Part shown: in pieces, positions 42,764 through 51,706 of the stretch
Layout: each line of letters begins with the position of its first letter
Position numbering within the stretch: the stretch's first letter is position 1
DNA from: G963556115 sp963667375
Lineage (GTDB): Bacteria; Planctomycetota; SZUA-567
Direction of reading: 5' to 3'
Length of the DNA: 64,000 nucleotides
NCBI GenBank assembly: GCA_963667375.1
Contig: OY763323.1
Coordinates: 1,364,001-1,428,000, forward strand
The notes under the pieces: model-generated
Database searches by the model: none
Told to the model about the DNA's origin: nothing
The model's input: the letters and a program-made list of their open reading frames with translations, nothing else
Position numbers and translations under genes: made by a program

Positions 42764-43210
42764 ATGGAGATTTTGTTTATCGATGAAGGTGAGTCTAATA
42801 GGGCAATAATGGCTAAAAGTCTGTATGACCACATTGTGAATGGGATCAAAAAGAAGAAAAAGAGGTTGCCGAAATCATGTGTCGTCACTACCGATAAGAA
42901 TAAAAGTCTGCATATGAAAGGTATGAAGGCGTTACGTGAATTCGGAATTACCGTCAGTCCCTGTTCCAGAAAAGAAGTTAAATATCTGGAAGATATTAAA
43001 CTGCCTGAAAAATCCCGGCTGATTGTTCTTGGGCATGATAATGATAAAGAAACTATTAAAAAATTTTCTGGTAAGGCGGAGGTTGAGTTCTGGGCAATAG
43101 ATAATCCGGTCAATGATTGTCAGAGTGAGGTTAAGTTGCGGTTTTTCAGGCGTGTCCGTAATCAGTTATGGGTAAATTTAGAAAATCTGATGGCTGAGAT
43201 GATAAAATAA
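42764..43210 (+). CDS. Degenerate low-molecular-weight phosphatase/ArsC-like protein
   Basis: This 148-residue protein has the length and pattern of the low-molecular-weight tyrosine phosphatase/arsenate reductase fold, although its sequence is divergent. The N-terminal P-loop that normally reads C-x5-R (as in VLFVCTGNSCRS) is here ILFIDEGESNRA: the catalytic cysteine is Asp7 while Arg13 remains. A C-terminal WAIDNP resembles the general-acid DP motif with D113. Catalysis by the normal cysteine mechanism is therefore excluded. It lies 16 nt after cheB and 9 nt before the receptor, so a role in receptor or CheB control, or as a phospho-ligand binder, is plausible. The family call rests on my reading of the motifs. 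Confidence 0.65.
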   Translation: MEILFIDEGESNRAIMAKSLYDHIVNGIKKKKKRLPKSCVVTTDKNKSLHMKGMKALREFGITVSPCSRKEVKYLEDIKLPEKSRLIVLGHDNDKETIKKFSGKAEVEFWAIDNPVNDCQSEVKLRFFRRVRNQLWVNLENLMAEMIK

Positions 43211-43219
43211 GGAGCATTT

Positions 43220-45523
43220 ATGACTCTGGCGAAGAAGACGGTTGTTACTTACTTATTGATAGCTATTGTACCGATGGCGGTGGTAGGTGGTTTTATCTGG
43301 GAGCTTACAAATAATAGTTTTAATGAGCTGGGGGAGTATGCTAAAAATGGTCTGAAGCATGCGGCTATTGAGAAGGTTGACTCTATAAGGAAGATGAAGC
43401 AGGAGCAGATTACCAGTTTTTTCGATTCCCGCAAGAGTGATCTCAATGTTATATCCAATGAAGTCGCGTCACTTATGGAATTGCCGGTAATGAAGAATAA
43501 TGGCGATCCGATGAGTAAAAGGCAGCTGCGTATAGAAATGTCGTTTTATGCTGGAATGCTTGAGAATTTCTGTCGGGAGTATGGATACGCCAATCTTTAT
43601 CTATTTGCGCCGAGCGGTTACTGCTTTTATGCTGTTGATAAGAATGGAATTGTAAAGAGTAAGCTGCTTGAAGAAGAGTATAAGGATACTCCATTAGCTG
43701 AAGCTCTGCGTCGTTCCCAGAAGGAGAAGGGCTTTGGCTTTACAGATTATGAGCTCTTTTCAGCTGATGGTAAGGAAGCTTACCCATATGCCTTTATGGT
43801 GATGCCGGTTGTTGTAAAGAATGATATTATTATGTATCTGGGTTTACAGCTCGGTACCGATCTGGTCAATTCCATGATGGCCAAGGGCGGGAGTGTGGAA
43901 AACCGGGTAGAGTCATACCTTGTCGGGCTGGATGGCTATATGCGTTCTGATACTTTGCTGAGTCCTGAAGAATTCGGGGTTGCCAATTCATTTTTGAATG
44001 ATGCTAAAATCAGCGGAGTTACTGAAAAATTAACTCAGGGACAGAGTGGAGCCGGAATCGGCACAAATTATCTGGGCGATAAAGTTATCAGCTCTTACGC
44101 GGTGATGGATATTTTCGGAAATAAGTGGGCGGTAATTTGTGACGAGAATTATGAACATGCGATGGCCGCAAGCAGTAAGATGGATACATATATCGCTGCT
44201 GCTGGAAGCAGTGTGAAAAAATCATCAATTGTTATCGCGCTGGTTATCTCACTGATAGTGGTAATACTGGCTTTCCTGCTTAGCCGGGTTGTTACTAAAC
44301 CCATTATTTTTGCAGGAAATATGATTGATGTGCTGGCGGAAAGGGTTTACAGTCTTTCCAATATCTTCAGCAGTAAACTCGCTCTGGGAGACTGGGATGT
44401 GGAAATTTCGGATATTAAAATACCTGAAGAGCAGTTTGAGTTGCTGCAGCGCAGCAGTAAAAGAAAAGATGAGTTCGGAGCTATGAGCCGTTCGCAGTTA
44501 AAAATCGTGGAAGCAATTCATGAGAATATTGAAGCGGTAAATAAAATTATCGAGAATGTTACAATTGCTCTGCTGCAGGTCAGGGCTACCAGTAATCAGG
44601 TGGCTATCGGTGCCGGACAGCTCAGTGACTCAAGTGCAATTCTATCTGATGGTGCGACCGATCAGGCAAAGAGCATGGCCCAGGTATCGGAATCAATTTC
44701 CAATATTAGTAAGCATAATCTGCAGCGGGTCAAGCAGACTGAAGAAGGACTGGAGATAGTCAAGCATTCAAACGAGAAGATTACCTTGGGTAACGCCCGC
44801 ATAAGTGAGATGATGAGTGCAATCAACTCTATTGAAGAGAGTTCAAAAGAGATTAGGATTGTAACCAAAATAATAGAAGATATTGCTTTTCAGACCAACC
44901 TGCTGGCAATCAATGCAGCGGTGGAAGCGGCTCGAGCCGGACAGCATGGCAAAGGCTTTGCGGTAGTTGCCGAGGAGGTTCGTACTCTGGCAACCAGGAG
45001 TGCAGAGGCAGCACAGCAGACGGTAGGTCTGATTGCAAATTCGGAGAAAGCGGTAAAATCAGGTGTCGGTATTGCTGAAGAGGTTGTGACTACATTCAGT
45101 GACATAGCGCTAGATATTGGTAATATCAGTGAAATAATAGATAATATTTATGTAAAGACCAATTCCGAAAATGAATCGCTGAATGAATCATCTGAAGCGT
45201 TGAGTGCGATTAATGTGGTGACTCAGACCAATACTGCCGGGGCAGAAGAGACAGCCTCAGCCGCCGCTGAGATGCAAGTCACAGTGGATATGCTCAATGA
45301 AATACTGAGTGAATTTACCTTGAATGAAGACATTGATTGTGAGAGTAATATTAATATTCTGACAGCTGGTAATAGAGCCAAGGCGGAGCTTCATGGGTAC
45401 CTCGGGAAGGAATATGAGCAGGATGAATATGAAGAAGAAGACTATGATTATGATTACGAAGAGTACGAGGAAGATGAGATGCCACAGCTCACAGTAGCCG
45501 GTTTGCCTCAGGAGACAGCCTGA
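43220..45523 (+). CDS. Methyl-accepting chemotaxis protein with acidic tail
   Basis: This 767-residue receptor has one N-terminal membrane helix (about 8-27), a 300-residue periplasmic sensor resembling a Cache fold, a second helix (about 336-357), and a cytoplasmic signalling region with the invariant hairpin tip EDIAFQTNLLAINAAVEAA near residues 553-571. The tail after about residue 725 is strongly acidic and Tyr-rich (DEYEEEDYDYDYEEYEEDE), ends in LPQETA and has no CheR pentapeptide NWETF. The start follows AAGGAGC. It is the last gene of the cheB unit, before a 24-bp hairpin terminator. The ligand is unknown. Confidence 0.94.
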   Translation: MTLAKKTVVTYLLIAIVPMAVVGGFIWELTNNSFNELGEYAKNGLKHAAIEKVDSIRKMKQEQITSFFDSRKSDLNVISNEVASLMELPVMKNNGDPMSKRQLRIEMSFYAGMLENFCREYGYANLYLFAPSGYCFYAVDKNGIVKSKLLEEEYKDTPLAEALRRSQKEKGFGFTDYELFSADGKEAYPYAFMVMPVVVKNDIIMYLGLQLGTDLVNSMMAKGGSVENRVESYLVGLDGYMRSDTLLSPEEFGVANSFLNDAKISGVTEKLTQGQSGAGIGTNYLGDKVISSYAVMDIFGNKWAVICDENYEHAMAASSKMDTYIAAAGSSVKKSSIVIALVISLIVVILAFLLSRVVTKPIIFAGNMIDVLAERVYSLSNIFSSKLALGDWDVEISDIKIPEEQFELLQRSSKRKDEFGAMSRSQLKIVEAIHENIEAVNKIIENVTIALLQVRATSNQVAIGAGQLSDSSAILSDGATDQAKSMAQVSESISNISKHNLQRVKQTEEGLEIVKHSNEKITLGNARISEMMSAINSIEESSKEIRIVTKIIEDIAFQTNLLAINAAVEAARAGQHGKGFAVVAEEVRTLATRSAEAAQQTVGLIANSEKAVKSGVGIAEEVVTTFSDIALDIGNISEIIDNIYVKTNSENESLNESSEALSAINVVTQTNTAGAEETASAAAEMQVTVDMLNEILSEFTLNEDIDCESNINILTAGNRAKAELHGYLGKEYEQDEYEEEDYDYDYEEYEEDEMPQLTVAGLPQETA

Positions 45524-45588
45524 AAAATTCTTGGTATGAGTTAGAGAGGTTACAGGATGTACTTTTGAGCGGGTGGTTTTAAAACAGT

Positions 45589-45643
45589 GTTTACTATAGA
45601 ATAAGGTGACGGTATTATCCCGTCACCTTATTCTATAGTAAAC
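45589..45643. terminator. Bidirectional terminator, 24-bp perfect stem
   Basis: Positions 45589-45612 and 45620-45643 form a perfect 24-bp inverted repeat with a 7-nt loop, located between the convergent receptor and cysS genes. Its unusually long exact stem is notable, although its place and shape are those of a two-way terminator. Confidence 0.85.
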
Positions 45644-45661
45644 ATAACTTATAAGACCGAA

Positions 45662-47044
45662 TTACATAGCCCGCAGTGCCGGTCCGGCAGGAGTATCCAT
45701 TACTTCAAACCCCAGAGCGGTTATCTTGTCACGCGCTGCGTCGGCTCCGGCGTAATCTTTCTCACTTTTCAGGCGGCTTCTTTGCGCAAGCAGTGCCAGT
45801 ACCTCCGCAGGTACTTCAAACTCACCGCTGCCCTCAAGATGCTGCAGCAGGCGTAGACCGAGTACCTTGTCCATTTCTACTATGGTTCTTGCCGCATCAT
45901 TTTTATCAATCTTGTTATCTTTCAGCAGACTCCAGAGTGTGGCGATCGCCTTTGGACTGTCAAGATCATTGAAGATATGCTCTTTAAATGCAGCTATATA
46001 TTCCTGATTGATCTGCCCTTTGGCGATATCCTTATCTGCAAGGAAATCGCGGATTCTTCCCAGCGCGGTGGCGGCGGCGTCGAGTGCTTCCCAAGTGAAC
46101 TTGAGCGGTCCACGGTAATGGGCGGTCAGAATAAGATAACGGAAAGCCATCGGGTCATAGCCCTTCTGTAGAATTGTATCCAGCAGCAGAGTACCTCCGG
46201 CGGATTTTGACATTTTCTCACTCTCACCAAAACTAAGCCAGCCCGCGTGAATCCAGAAGTTTGCAAAAGGCTTGCCGGTGACGGATTCCGACTGGATAAT
46301 TTCATTTGTGTGGTGTACCGGAATGTGATCTATGCCGCCGGTATGTATATCGAAGCTCTCGCCCAGATACTTCATTGACATGGCGCTGCATTCAAGATGC
46401 CAGCCGGGAAAACCAACGCCCCACGGTGAATCCCACTCCATCTGGCGTTTGGCGTCTTTGGGTGAGAATTTCCAGAGTGAGAAGTCGTATCCGGAACGTT
46501 TATCGCCGGTGCCGACACGTGAATATTCATCTGATGCTTTAATTCGCATATTGCTTAGATCGGTAATCGGGGTGAACTTGGTGGTATCGAAATATATACC
46601 GTCTTCATTACGGTAGGTAAGACCTTTTGCTTCCATCTTTTTTATCATGTCGATCTGTTCGGTGATATGATCGGTTGCCCGGCAGACAATATCCGGCGGC
46701 AGAATATTCAGTCCTGCGCAGTCTTCGAAGAACTTTGCCTTGAAGACTTCGGTCATCGCCCAGGCATCTTTACCCTCTGCCTTTGCGGCTCTTTCAATCT
46801 TGTCTTCACCGGCATCGGCGTCATCTGTAAGATGTCCGACATCAGTGACATTCATCGCATGCTGTATCCGGTAGCCGGCGAACTGGAGCGCGCGCTTGAG
46901 AAGATCAGAGAAGGTATAGGTTCTCAGATTACCGATATGCTGGAAAGAGTATACAGTAGGCCCGCAACTGTACATGCGTACTTTATTTCCTTCAAGTGGT
47001 TTGAATGGTTCGACACTCTTTGTAATACTGTTATAAAGCTTCAC
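45662..47044 (-). CDS. cysS: Cysteinyl-tRNA synthetase
   Basis: This 460-residue class I synthetase charges tRNA-Cys. The HIGH-type motif is QHIGNLRTY preceded by the zinc ligand in YSCGPTVY; the other zinc ligands are seen in WHLECSAM and IDHIPVHHTNE, and KMSKS appears as SEKMSKSAGG. The start is a GTG at 47044, supported by GGAGA. It faces the receiver-kinase gene across a 305-nt divergent gap. Confidence 0.96.
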   Translation of the reverse strand: MKLYNSITKSVEPFKPLEGNKVRMYSCGPTVYSFQHIGNLRTYTFSDLLKRALQFAGYRIQHAMNVTDVGHLTDDADAGEDKIERAAKAEGKDAWAMTEVFKAKFFEDCAGLNILPPDIVCRATDHITEQIDMIKKMEAKGLTYRNEDGIYFDTTKFTPITDLSNMRIKASDEYSRVGTGDKRSGYDFSLWKFSPKDAKRQMEWDSPWGVGFPGWHLECSAMSMKYLGESFDIHTGGIDHIPVHHTNEIIQSESVTGKPFANFWIHAGWLSFGESEKMSKSAGGTLLLDTILQKGYDPMAFRYLILTAHYRGPLKFTWEALDAAATALGRIRDFLADKDIAKGQINQEYIAAFKEHIFNDLDSPKAIATLWSLLKDNKIDKNDAARTIVEMDKVLGLRLLQHLEGSGEFEVPAEVLALLAQRSRLKSEKDYAGADAARDKITALGFEVMDTPAGPALRAM

Positions 47045-47294
47045 GATTACTATCTCCTTAAACTGTTAATATGTAGTTTATACATATAGATTTTGCAGTA
47101 TATCAATGGCATAATATTGATTTATACTAATTAAAAATTTTTTCCTATGTAGATAATAATAAAACTTATAATATGATGTTTTTGCTTGTGATAATTTCAT
47201 TATAAGTTATTATTAGTAGTTGTCATTCAATCTGATTGTCTGAAGTTATGCTAAGACAGCTTGTATTGCATAACTTGTTACTTCAACATCTTAT

Positions 47295-47310
47295 AGCGTG
47301 TAATCACGCT
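47295..47310. promoter_or_regulatory. Palindrome upstream of receiver-kinase gene
   Basis: AGCGTG and CACGCT arms flank TAAT, giving a perfect 16-bp palindrome 39 nt upstream of the gene at 47350, followed at once by TATAAA. It could be an operator or a short hairpin. Nothing else stands out in the 305-nt gap to cysS. Confidence 0.4.
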
Positions 47311-47349
47311 TATAAAAGTATACATTTTTTGGTAAATTAGGTAAAGAAG

Positions 47350-48870
47350 ATGTACAAAAATTCTACGATTCTTATTATTGACGATTTAAGCTCAAGCGTG
47401 AAGATGATTGAGAATTTTTTGAGTGAATATCGGGTACTGTCTGCAACTTCCGGTGAAGAGGGTTTGCAGCTGGCAAAACAGTATCAGCCTGATCTGATAC
47501 TGCTTGATGTGATTATGCCTGGAATGACCGGGTTTGAGGTATGTGAGGAGCTGAAACGTAACGCTGAACTGCGCGATATACCGGTTATTTTTCTGACAAC
47601 CTGTAACCGGCGTGAAGACATTGACAGGAGTTTTGATCTCGGGGCATTTGACTATATAACCAAACCTATAAGCGGTAAGGCATTACGGGCTAAGATTCAT
47701 GCTGTTTTCTCAATTCTTGATAAAATCCGAAATAAACGGATATATGATAATACCCGTAGAAATGAGGCTAATGAAATTTTTGTTAAAGGGATGTCTCATA
47801 ATTTTAATAATATGTTTGGCGGTATAATCGGTATGGCTCAGCTTCTTGAAAAACTGGATACAAATGAGCCCAAGGTACCACGATATGCTAAAATGATCAG
47901 AACTACGGCGGAAAATGGCGCAAAACTGGTGGCTCAACTGTTGGAATTTTCCCAGAGCAGTGATTTTTCATTTGAAAGAATTGATATTAAGGATGTTCTG
48001 GATTCCATTTGCAGATATGCTCTGGCTGAAATAAACAGCGAGTTCGTTTTCAAGTATGAATTCGCGGCGGATAATTCTTTTGTAGTGGGAGATCCGGATA
48101 AACTGTTTATGGTATTCAAGAACCTGCTGCTCAATGCCAATGATGCGATAGATACTGATACTGAGATAATAATAGGGACTGAAAACGTGACGCTCAAAGA
48201 GAATCAGTCCAGTAAATTCGGGATTGAGCCGGGTGATTACCTCAAGGTTTATGTAGCTGATAAAGGTTGCGGCATCGGCAGTGATATAATGAGCAAGATT
48301 TTCGAGCCATTTTTCTCTACATCTGATCTCAGCGAGGCTAAAGGATTGGGGTTGGCTGAGGCCAGAGGTATAATTACTGGTCATCGTGGTGCTATTGACT
48401 GTTTGAACAAATCTTCCGGTGGTGCGGAATTTTATATTCTGCTGCCGCTGAGTAAGAAGCTGGTATCGCCGGTAATTGGTGAGAATTTTGTAGATAATCT
48501 CAGCTCTGAAGGTAAAATTCTGCTGGTTGATGATGAAGAGATAAGCCTTCTTTTCGCGCAGGAGATGCTGCGAAAATCCGGTTACTCAGTTGAAACTGCG
48601 GTAAATGGTGAAGAGGCGCTGGCTTTTTATCGTATTGATGGCTCGAATATTGATCTGGTACTGTCAGATATTATCATGCCGCGGATGAACGGCATTGAAC
48701 TAGCATCTGAACTTCGAAAGATTAACCCGGATGTTCGTATTATATTAATGACTGGTCATTCACTCGATCTGGAAGAGAAAGATATTGATTTTATAAAAGG
48801 TATTATTAAGAAGCCATTCCGGGGGGCGGAAATCATTAATCTGATTAACAGTGTTCTGGCTGTAGAATAA
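47350..48870 (+). CDS. Receiver-kinase-receiver hybrid protein
   Basis: This 506-residue cytoplasmic protein has an N-terminal receiver (acceptor D53 in LLDVIMPG, lysine in ITKPISG), a histidine-kinase dimerisation helix with H150 in MSHNFNNMFGG, an ATPase domain (NLLLNANDAID, VADKGCGIG, AKGLGLAEARG), and a C-terminal receiver (acceptor D440 in SDIIMPR). It is therefore capable of an internal phosphorelay but has no DNA-binding output. The H-N-F-N-N pattern is typical of PAS-independent hybrid kinases. It stands alone; its partner is unknown. Confidence 0.93.
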   Translation: MYKNSTILIIDDLSSSVKMIENFLSEYRVLSATSGEEGLQLAKQYQPDLILLDVIMPGMTGFEVCEELKRNAELRDIPVIFLTTCNRREDIDRSFDLGAFDYITKPISGKALRAKIHAVFSILDKIRNKRIYDNTRRNEANEIFVKGMSHNFNNMFGGIIGMAQLLEKLDTNEPKVPRYAKMIRTTAENGAKLVAQLLEFSQSSDFSFERIDIKDVLDSICRYALAEINSEFVFKYEFAADNSFVVGDPDKLFMVFKNLLLNANDAIDTDTEIIIGTENVTLKENQSSKFGIEPGDYLKVYVADKGCGIGSDIMSKIFEPFFSTSDLSEAKGLGLAEARGIITGHRGAIDCLNKSSGGAEFYILLPLSKKLVSPVIGENFVDNLSSEGKILLVDDEEISLLFAQEMLRKSGYSVETAVNGEEALAFYRIDGSNIDLVLSDIIMPRMNGIELASELRKINPDVRIILMTGHSLDLEEKDIDFIKGIIKKPFRGAEIINLINSVLAVE

Positions 48871-48985
48871 TTATATAGTAATGGAGGGTTAAGCCTTAGA
48901 CATAATTTTATTATTTTGCGGCGGGTGAAATTAATTTTTATGAAGATATAATTTGAATCTTATATCTAAGTTTTTGCTATTACGG

Positions 48986-49020
48986 AACACTGTTGGCTAT
49001 AGGGCGAACAGTGTTTTTTT
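48986..49020 (+). terminator. Terminator in gap after hybrid kinase
   Basis: A 9-bp stem (48986-48994 with 49007-49015) with a long loop precedes seven T residues. It lies about 115 nt after the stop codon of the hybrid kinase; the rest of the 368-nt gap shows nothing I can name. Confidence 0.75.
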
Positions 49021-49238
49021 GTTTAATTTGTTGTCAAGTAACAGAAATTTGCCGGGTTTTAGCTATTCTGAAGAAATAATCTGGCTTTTTCCAGTTCAAA
49101 ATTCGATATATAGATGGTGCGTTATGATTCCGGTAACATCTGAATTTTATTTACTTTCCAGTTGTGGCGGCTTGATTTGAATGCATTGTTTATTATAATC
49201 TTATAGATTGGAATTGTTCTTGGAGGATAAAACCTGTA

Positions 49239-49934
49239 ATGTGGAATACAATAAATAATAGTAAGTTATCACTTTTTTTGATTCTATTGGCACTCTTGCT
49301 CTCCGGCTGTTCAACTGCAGTCGGGCCAAGATACTGGTGGGATGATCAGACCAAGAAGAAGCTGCCAGATGATTATATGCTTCCTGACTCTCCCCCTGAA
49401 TATCCCGTGCCTGATGATCCGGCTCCTTTTGTGCCAAAAGATTTACCGGAGGATGAGGTGCAGCTGGCAACTCAGCAGGAGAAGGCTCAGATTGACTTGG
49501 GTATTCCACGAAGTGGTGTTCCTGATCCTTTGACAAATCGGGTGGTTGTACCGGCGGAAAAGTATGTTGATTATAACCTCCCTGAAGATCAGCAGGAAGA
49601 AGAGCTTGATGCTGTAGAGGAAGGCGTGGATGAAAGTGAAGAAAGCTTCTCTGAGGCGGAGGCTAATGCACAGGCTGAAGGTGAATTTGCTGCTGAGGCG
49701 GAGTCGGTTGATGATTCCAAGGCTGCGAAGAATTTTATTGATGAGATGAACGAGGATTATAATTATAATTTTGATGAACCTGCGGATGAGGCAAATTACA
49801 ATTATAAGGATGATCCGACTCCGGCCGATTCTACTTATGAAAAAGAAGAGGTTATCACCGATACTGCTGATAAGTTGAATGAACTTGAAGGTGAAGAGTT
49901 ACCGCCGGTTTTTGAACCGGGAATAGCTCCGTAG
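49239..49934 (+). CDS. Acidic lipoprotein of unknown function
   Basis: This 231-residue protein has a lipobox LLLSGC (lipidated C24) and a very acidic, low-complexity remainder rich in Glu, Asp, Ala and Pro, with Tyr/Asn-rich patches such as EDYNYNFDEP and EANYNYKDDP. It has no recognised domain. It is likely a surface or periplasmic lipoprotein with a largely unfolded body. The start ATG 49239 is about 15 nt after a GGAGG-like tract. It is a single-gene unit, ended by a terminator. Confidence 0.75.
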   Translation: MWNTINNSKLSLFLILLALLLSGCSTAVGPRYWWDDQTKKKLPDDYMLPDSPPEYPVPDDPAPFVPKDLPEDEVQLATQQEKAQIDLGIPRSGVPDPLTNRVVVPAEKYVDYNLPEDQQEEELDAVEEGVDESEESFSEAEANAQAEGEFAAEAESVDDSKAAKNFIDEMNEDYNYNFDEPADEANYNYKDDPTPADSTYEKEEVITDTADKLNELEGEELPPVFEPGIAP

Positions 49935-49966
49935 TTAAAACGCGGGTTGGAATTTATTTGATATTT

Positions 49967-50000
49967 ACCGGTTACAGTATTTACTGTAACCGGTTTTTTT
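49967..50000 (+). terminator. Terminator after acidic lipoprotein
   Basis: A perfect 13-bp stem (49967-49979 with 49982-49994) with a 2-nt nominal loop is followed by seven T residues. The 257 nt between it and the next gene hold no feature I can support. Confidence 0.9.
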
Positions 50001-50257
50001 GTGAAAAAGGTCTGAAAAAATAGAATTTGCTATAAAAAAACAGCTGATAAAAAAATGCTGTAAATGCCGGCAGATTATTGAATGTTAATGAATTCTCAAA
50101 GGATGTGAAACGCAATATCATGCTACTGTTTTTTATAATTTTAACTGATAAAATTAATCTTAAAAAAGATGGTGCAAATTACTTTGAAATGAGTATTATG
50201 CCGGAATAGAGCCCGGTAATTATCGGGAAATTTTAAGTGCATTGGAAAGAGAATATT

Positions 50258-51706
50258 ATGAATGGTATTATAGTGGTAGATGAAGTATCTGAATTATGTA
50301 ATGACAGCAGTTGGAATATAATATCTTTTGATACTTATCTGCGTGAGCATCCAAAGAAAAATCAGAGTAAGCTGTGGGTGATAAATATCTGTGATACAGA
50401 GCAGTATTTGAGCCGGGGATATTACTGCTCGCTCCTTGCTGAAGCGCGTAATCATGTTGTAATACCAAGTGTTAAGACCATTAATGAGATGCGGGGCGGG
50501 GTCAAGATCCTTATCTCGGCCAATCTCTGCTCCAATCGCGAACTGAACTGGATACACAAGCAGAAGGAGATAGGCGATATTTATATTCTCTGTGGAGAAT
50601 CTACCGAGCCGGCGCTTGATCGGATGTCCCGTCAGATATTCAAGCAGTATCCGACTCCGGTAATCAGAATGAGCATTGATAAAAATTCACTGGTTCTGAG
50701 TCTGGAACGTTTATCTTTAAAGGATCTGGATACCGAACTTCAGCGGGTGTTTATTGAAAAATTGACCAATTATCACTTTCCGATCTGGAAAGAGGCGGCT
50801 AACAGTAAAAAATATCGTTGGGAAATGGCGATACTTGTTAATCATGCGGAAAAATTGCCTCCAAGTGATAAGCGGGCTGTAGAGTACTTTGTCAAGGCGG
50901 CATCAAAGTATGGAATAAGAGCGGATGTTGTTGAGAACAATGATCTGCTCAATCTCAAGCAGTATGATGCGCTGTTTATCCGTGAAACTACCGCTATTGA
51001 TCATTATACTTATCAGCTGGCAACAGAAGCTGAACGGCTGGGTCTTTTTGTAATTGATGATTCGACCTCTATTCTGCGGTGCTGTAACAAGATATTTTTA
51101 CATGATGCCTTCACTTATAATGATGTACCAACACTGAAAACCAGGATTGTAAGCAAATTCAGTGAATCGTATATTGATGAGATTGAGAATGACTTTGAAT
51201 ATCCTTTTGTGATTAAAAAACCTGAAAGCTCTTTTTCGCAGGGTGTGTATAAAGTTGAAAACCGGGAGCAGCTTGAACAGAGGCTGGAGCTGGTGTTTGC
51301 TGAGTCTTCACTCGCGCTTATTCAGGAGTTTATGTATACCGAGTATGACTGGAGAATCGGGGTTTTAAATGGTAAAGCAATTTATGCCTGCCGTTATTAT
51401 ATGGCACGCAACCACTGGCAGATTTATAATCACAGCCGCAAACGCAATTCTACCGGTGGCTTCGATTGTCTGCCAACATTCGAGGTGCCGAAGTATGTTC
51501 TCAATGCGAGCCTGCAGGCTTGTAAAGTTATCGGTAAGGGTTTGTACGGGGTGGATGTCAAGGTTAAGAATAATCATGCTTACGTAATTGAAGTGAATGA
51601 TAATCCGAATATTGATTCCGGAGTGGAGGATAAGTATTTGGGGCAGGAGCTTTATATGCTGGTTATGTCGGAGTTCTTCAATCGGCTTGAGTCACGGGGA
51701 AAATAA
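50258..51706 (+). CDS. RimK-like ATP-grasp ligase with RLAN-type N-terminus
   Basis: This 482-residue protein has an N-terminal region of about 200 residues like the RLAN domain that precedes some RimK-like ligases, and a C-terminal ATP-grasp domain. ATP-grasp features include PFVIKKPESSFSQGVYKV, ALIQEFMYTEYDWRIGVLNG and the Mg-binding VIEVNDNPNIDSG. Such enzymes join an amino acid to a carboxyl group using ATP; the acceptor here is unknown. The ATG at 50258 (MNGIIVVDEV) follows GGAAAGAGA; a GTG 21 nt upstream is less likely. The GNAT gene starts directly after its stop codon. Confidence 0.85.
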   Translation: MNGIIVVDEVSELCNDSSWNIISFDTYLREHPKKNQSKLWVINICDTEQYLSRGYYCSLLAEARNHVVIPSVKTINEMRGGVKILISANLCSNRELNWIHKQKEIGDIYILCGESTEPALDRMSRQIFKQYPTPVIRMSIDKNSLVLSLERLSLKDLDTELQRVFIEKLTNYHFPIWKEAANSKKYRWEMAILVNHAEKLPPSDKRAVEYFVKAASKYGIRADVVENNDLLNLKQYDALFIRETTAIDHYTYQLATEAERLGLFVIDDSTSILRCCNKIFLHDAFTYNDVPTLKTRIVSKFSESYIDEIENDFEYPFVIKKPESSFSQGVYKVENREQLEQRLELVFAESSLALIQEFMYTEYDWRIGVLNGKAIYACRYYMARNHWQIYNHSRKRNSTGGFDCLPTFEVPKYVLNASLQACKVIGKGLYGVDVKVKNNHAYVIEVNDNPNIDSGVEDKYLGQELYMLVMSEFFNRLESRGK

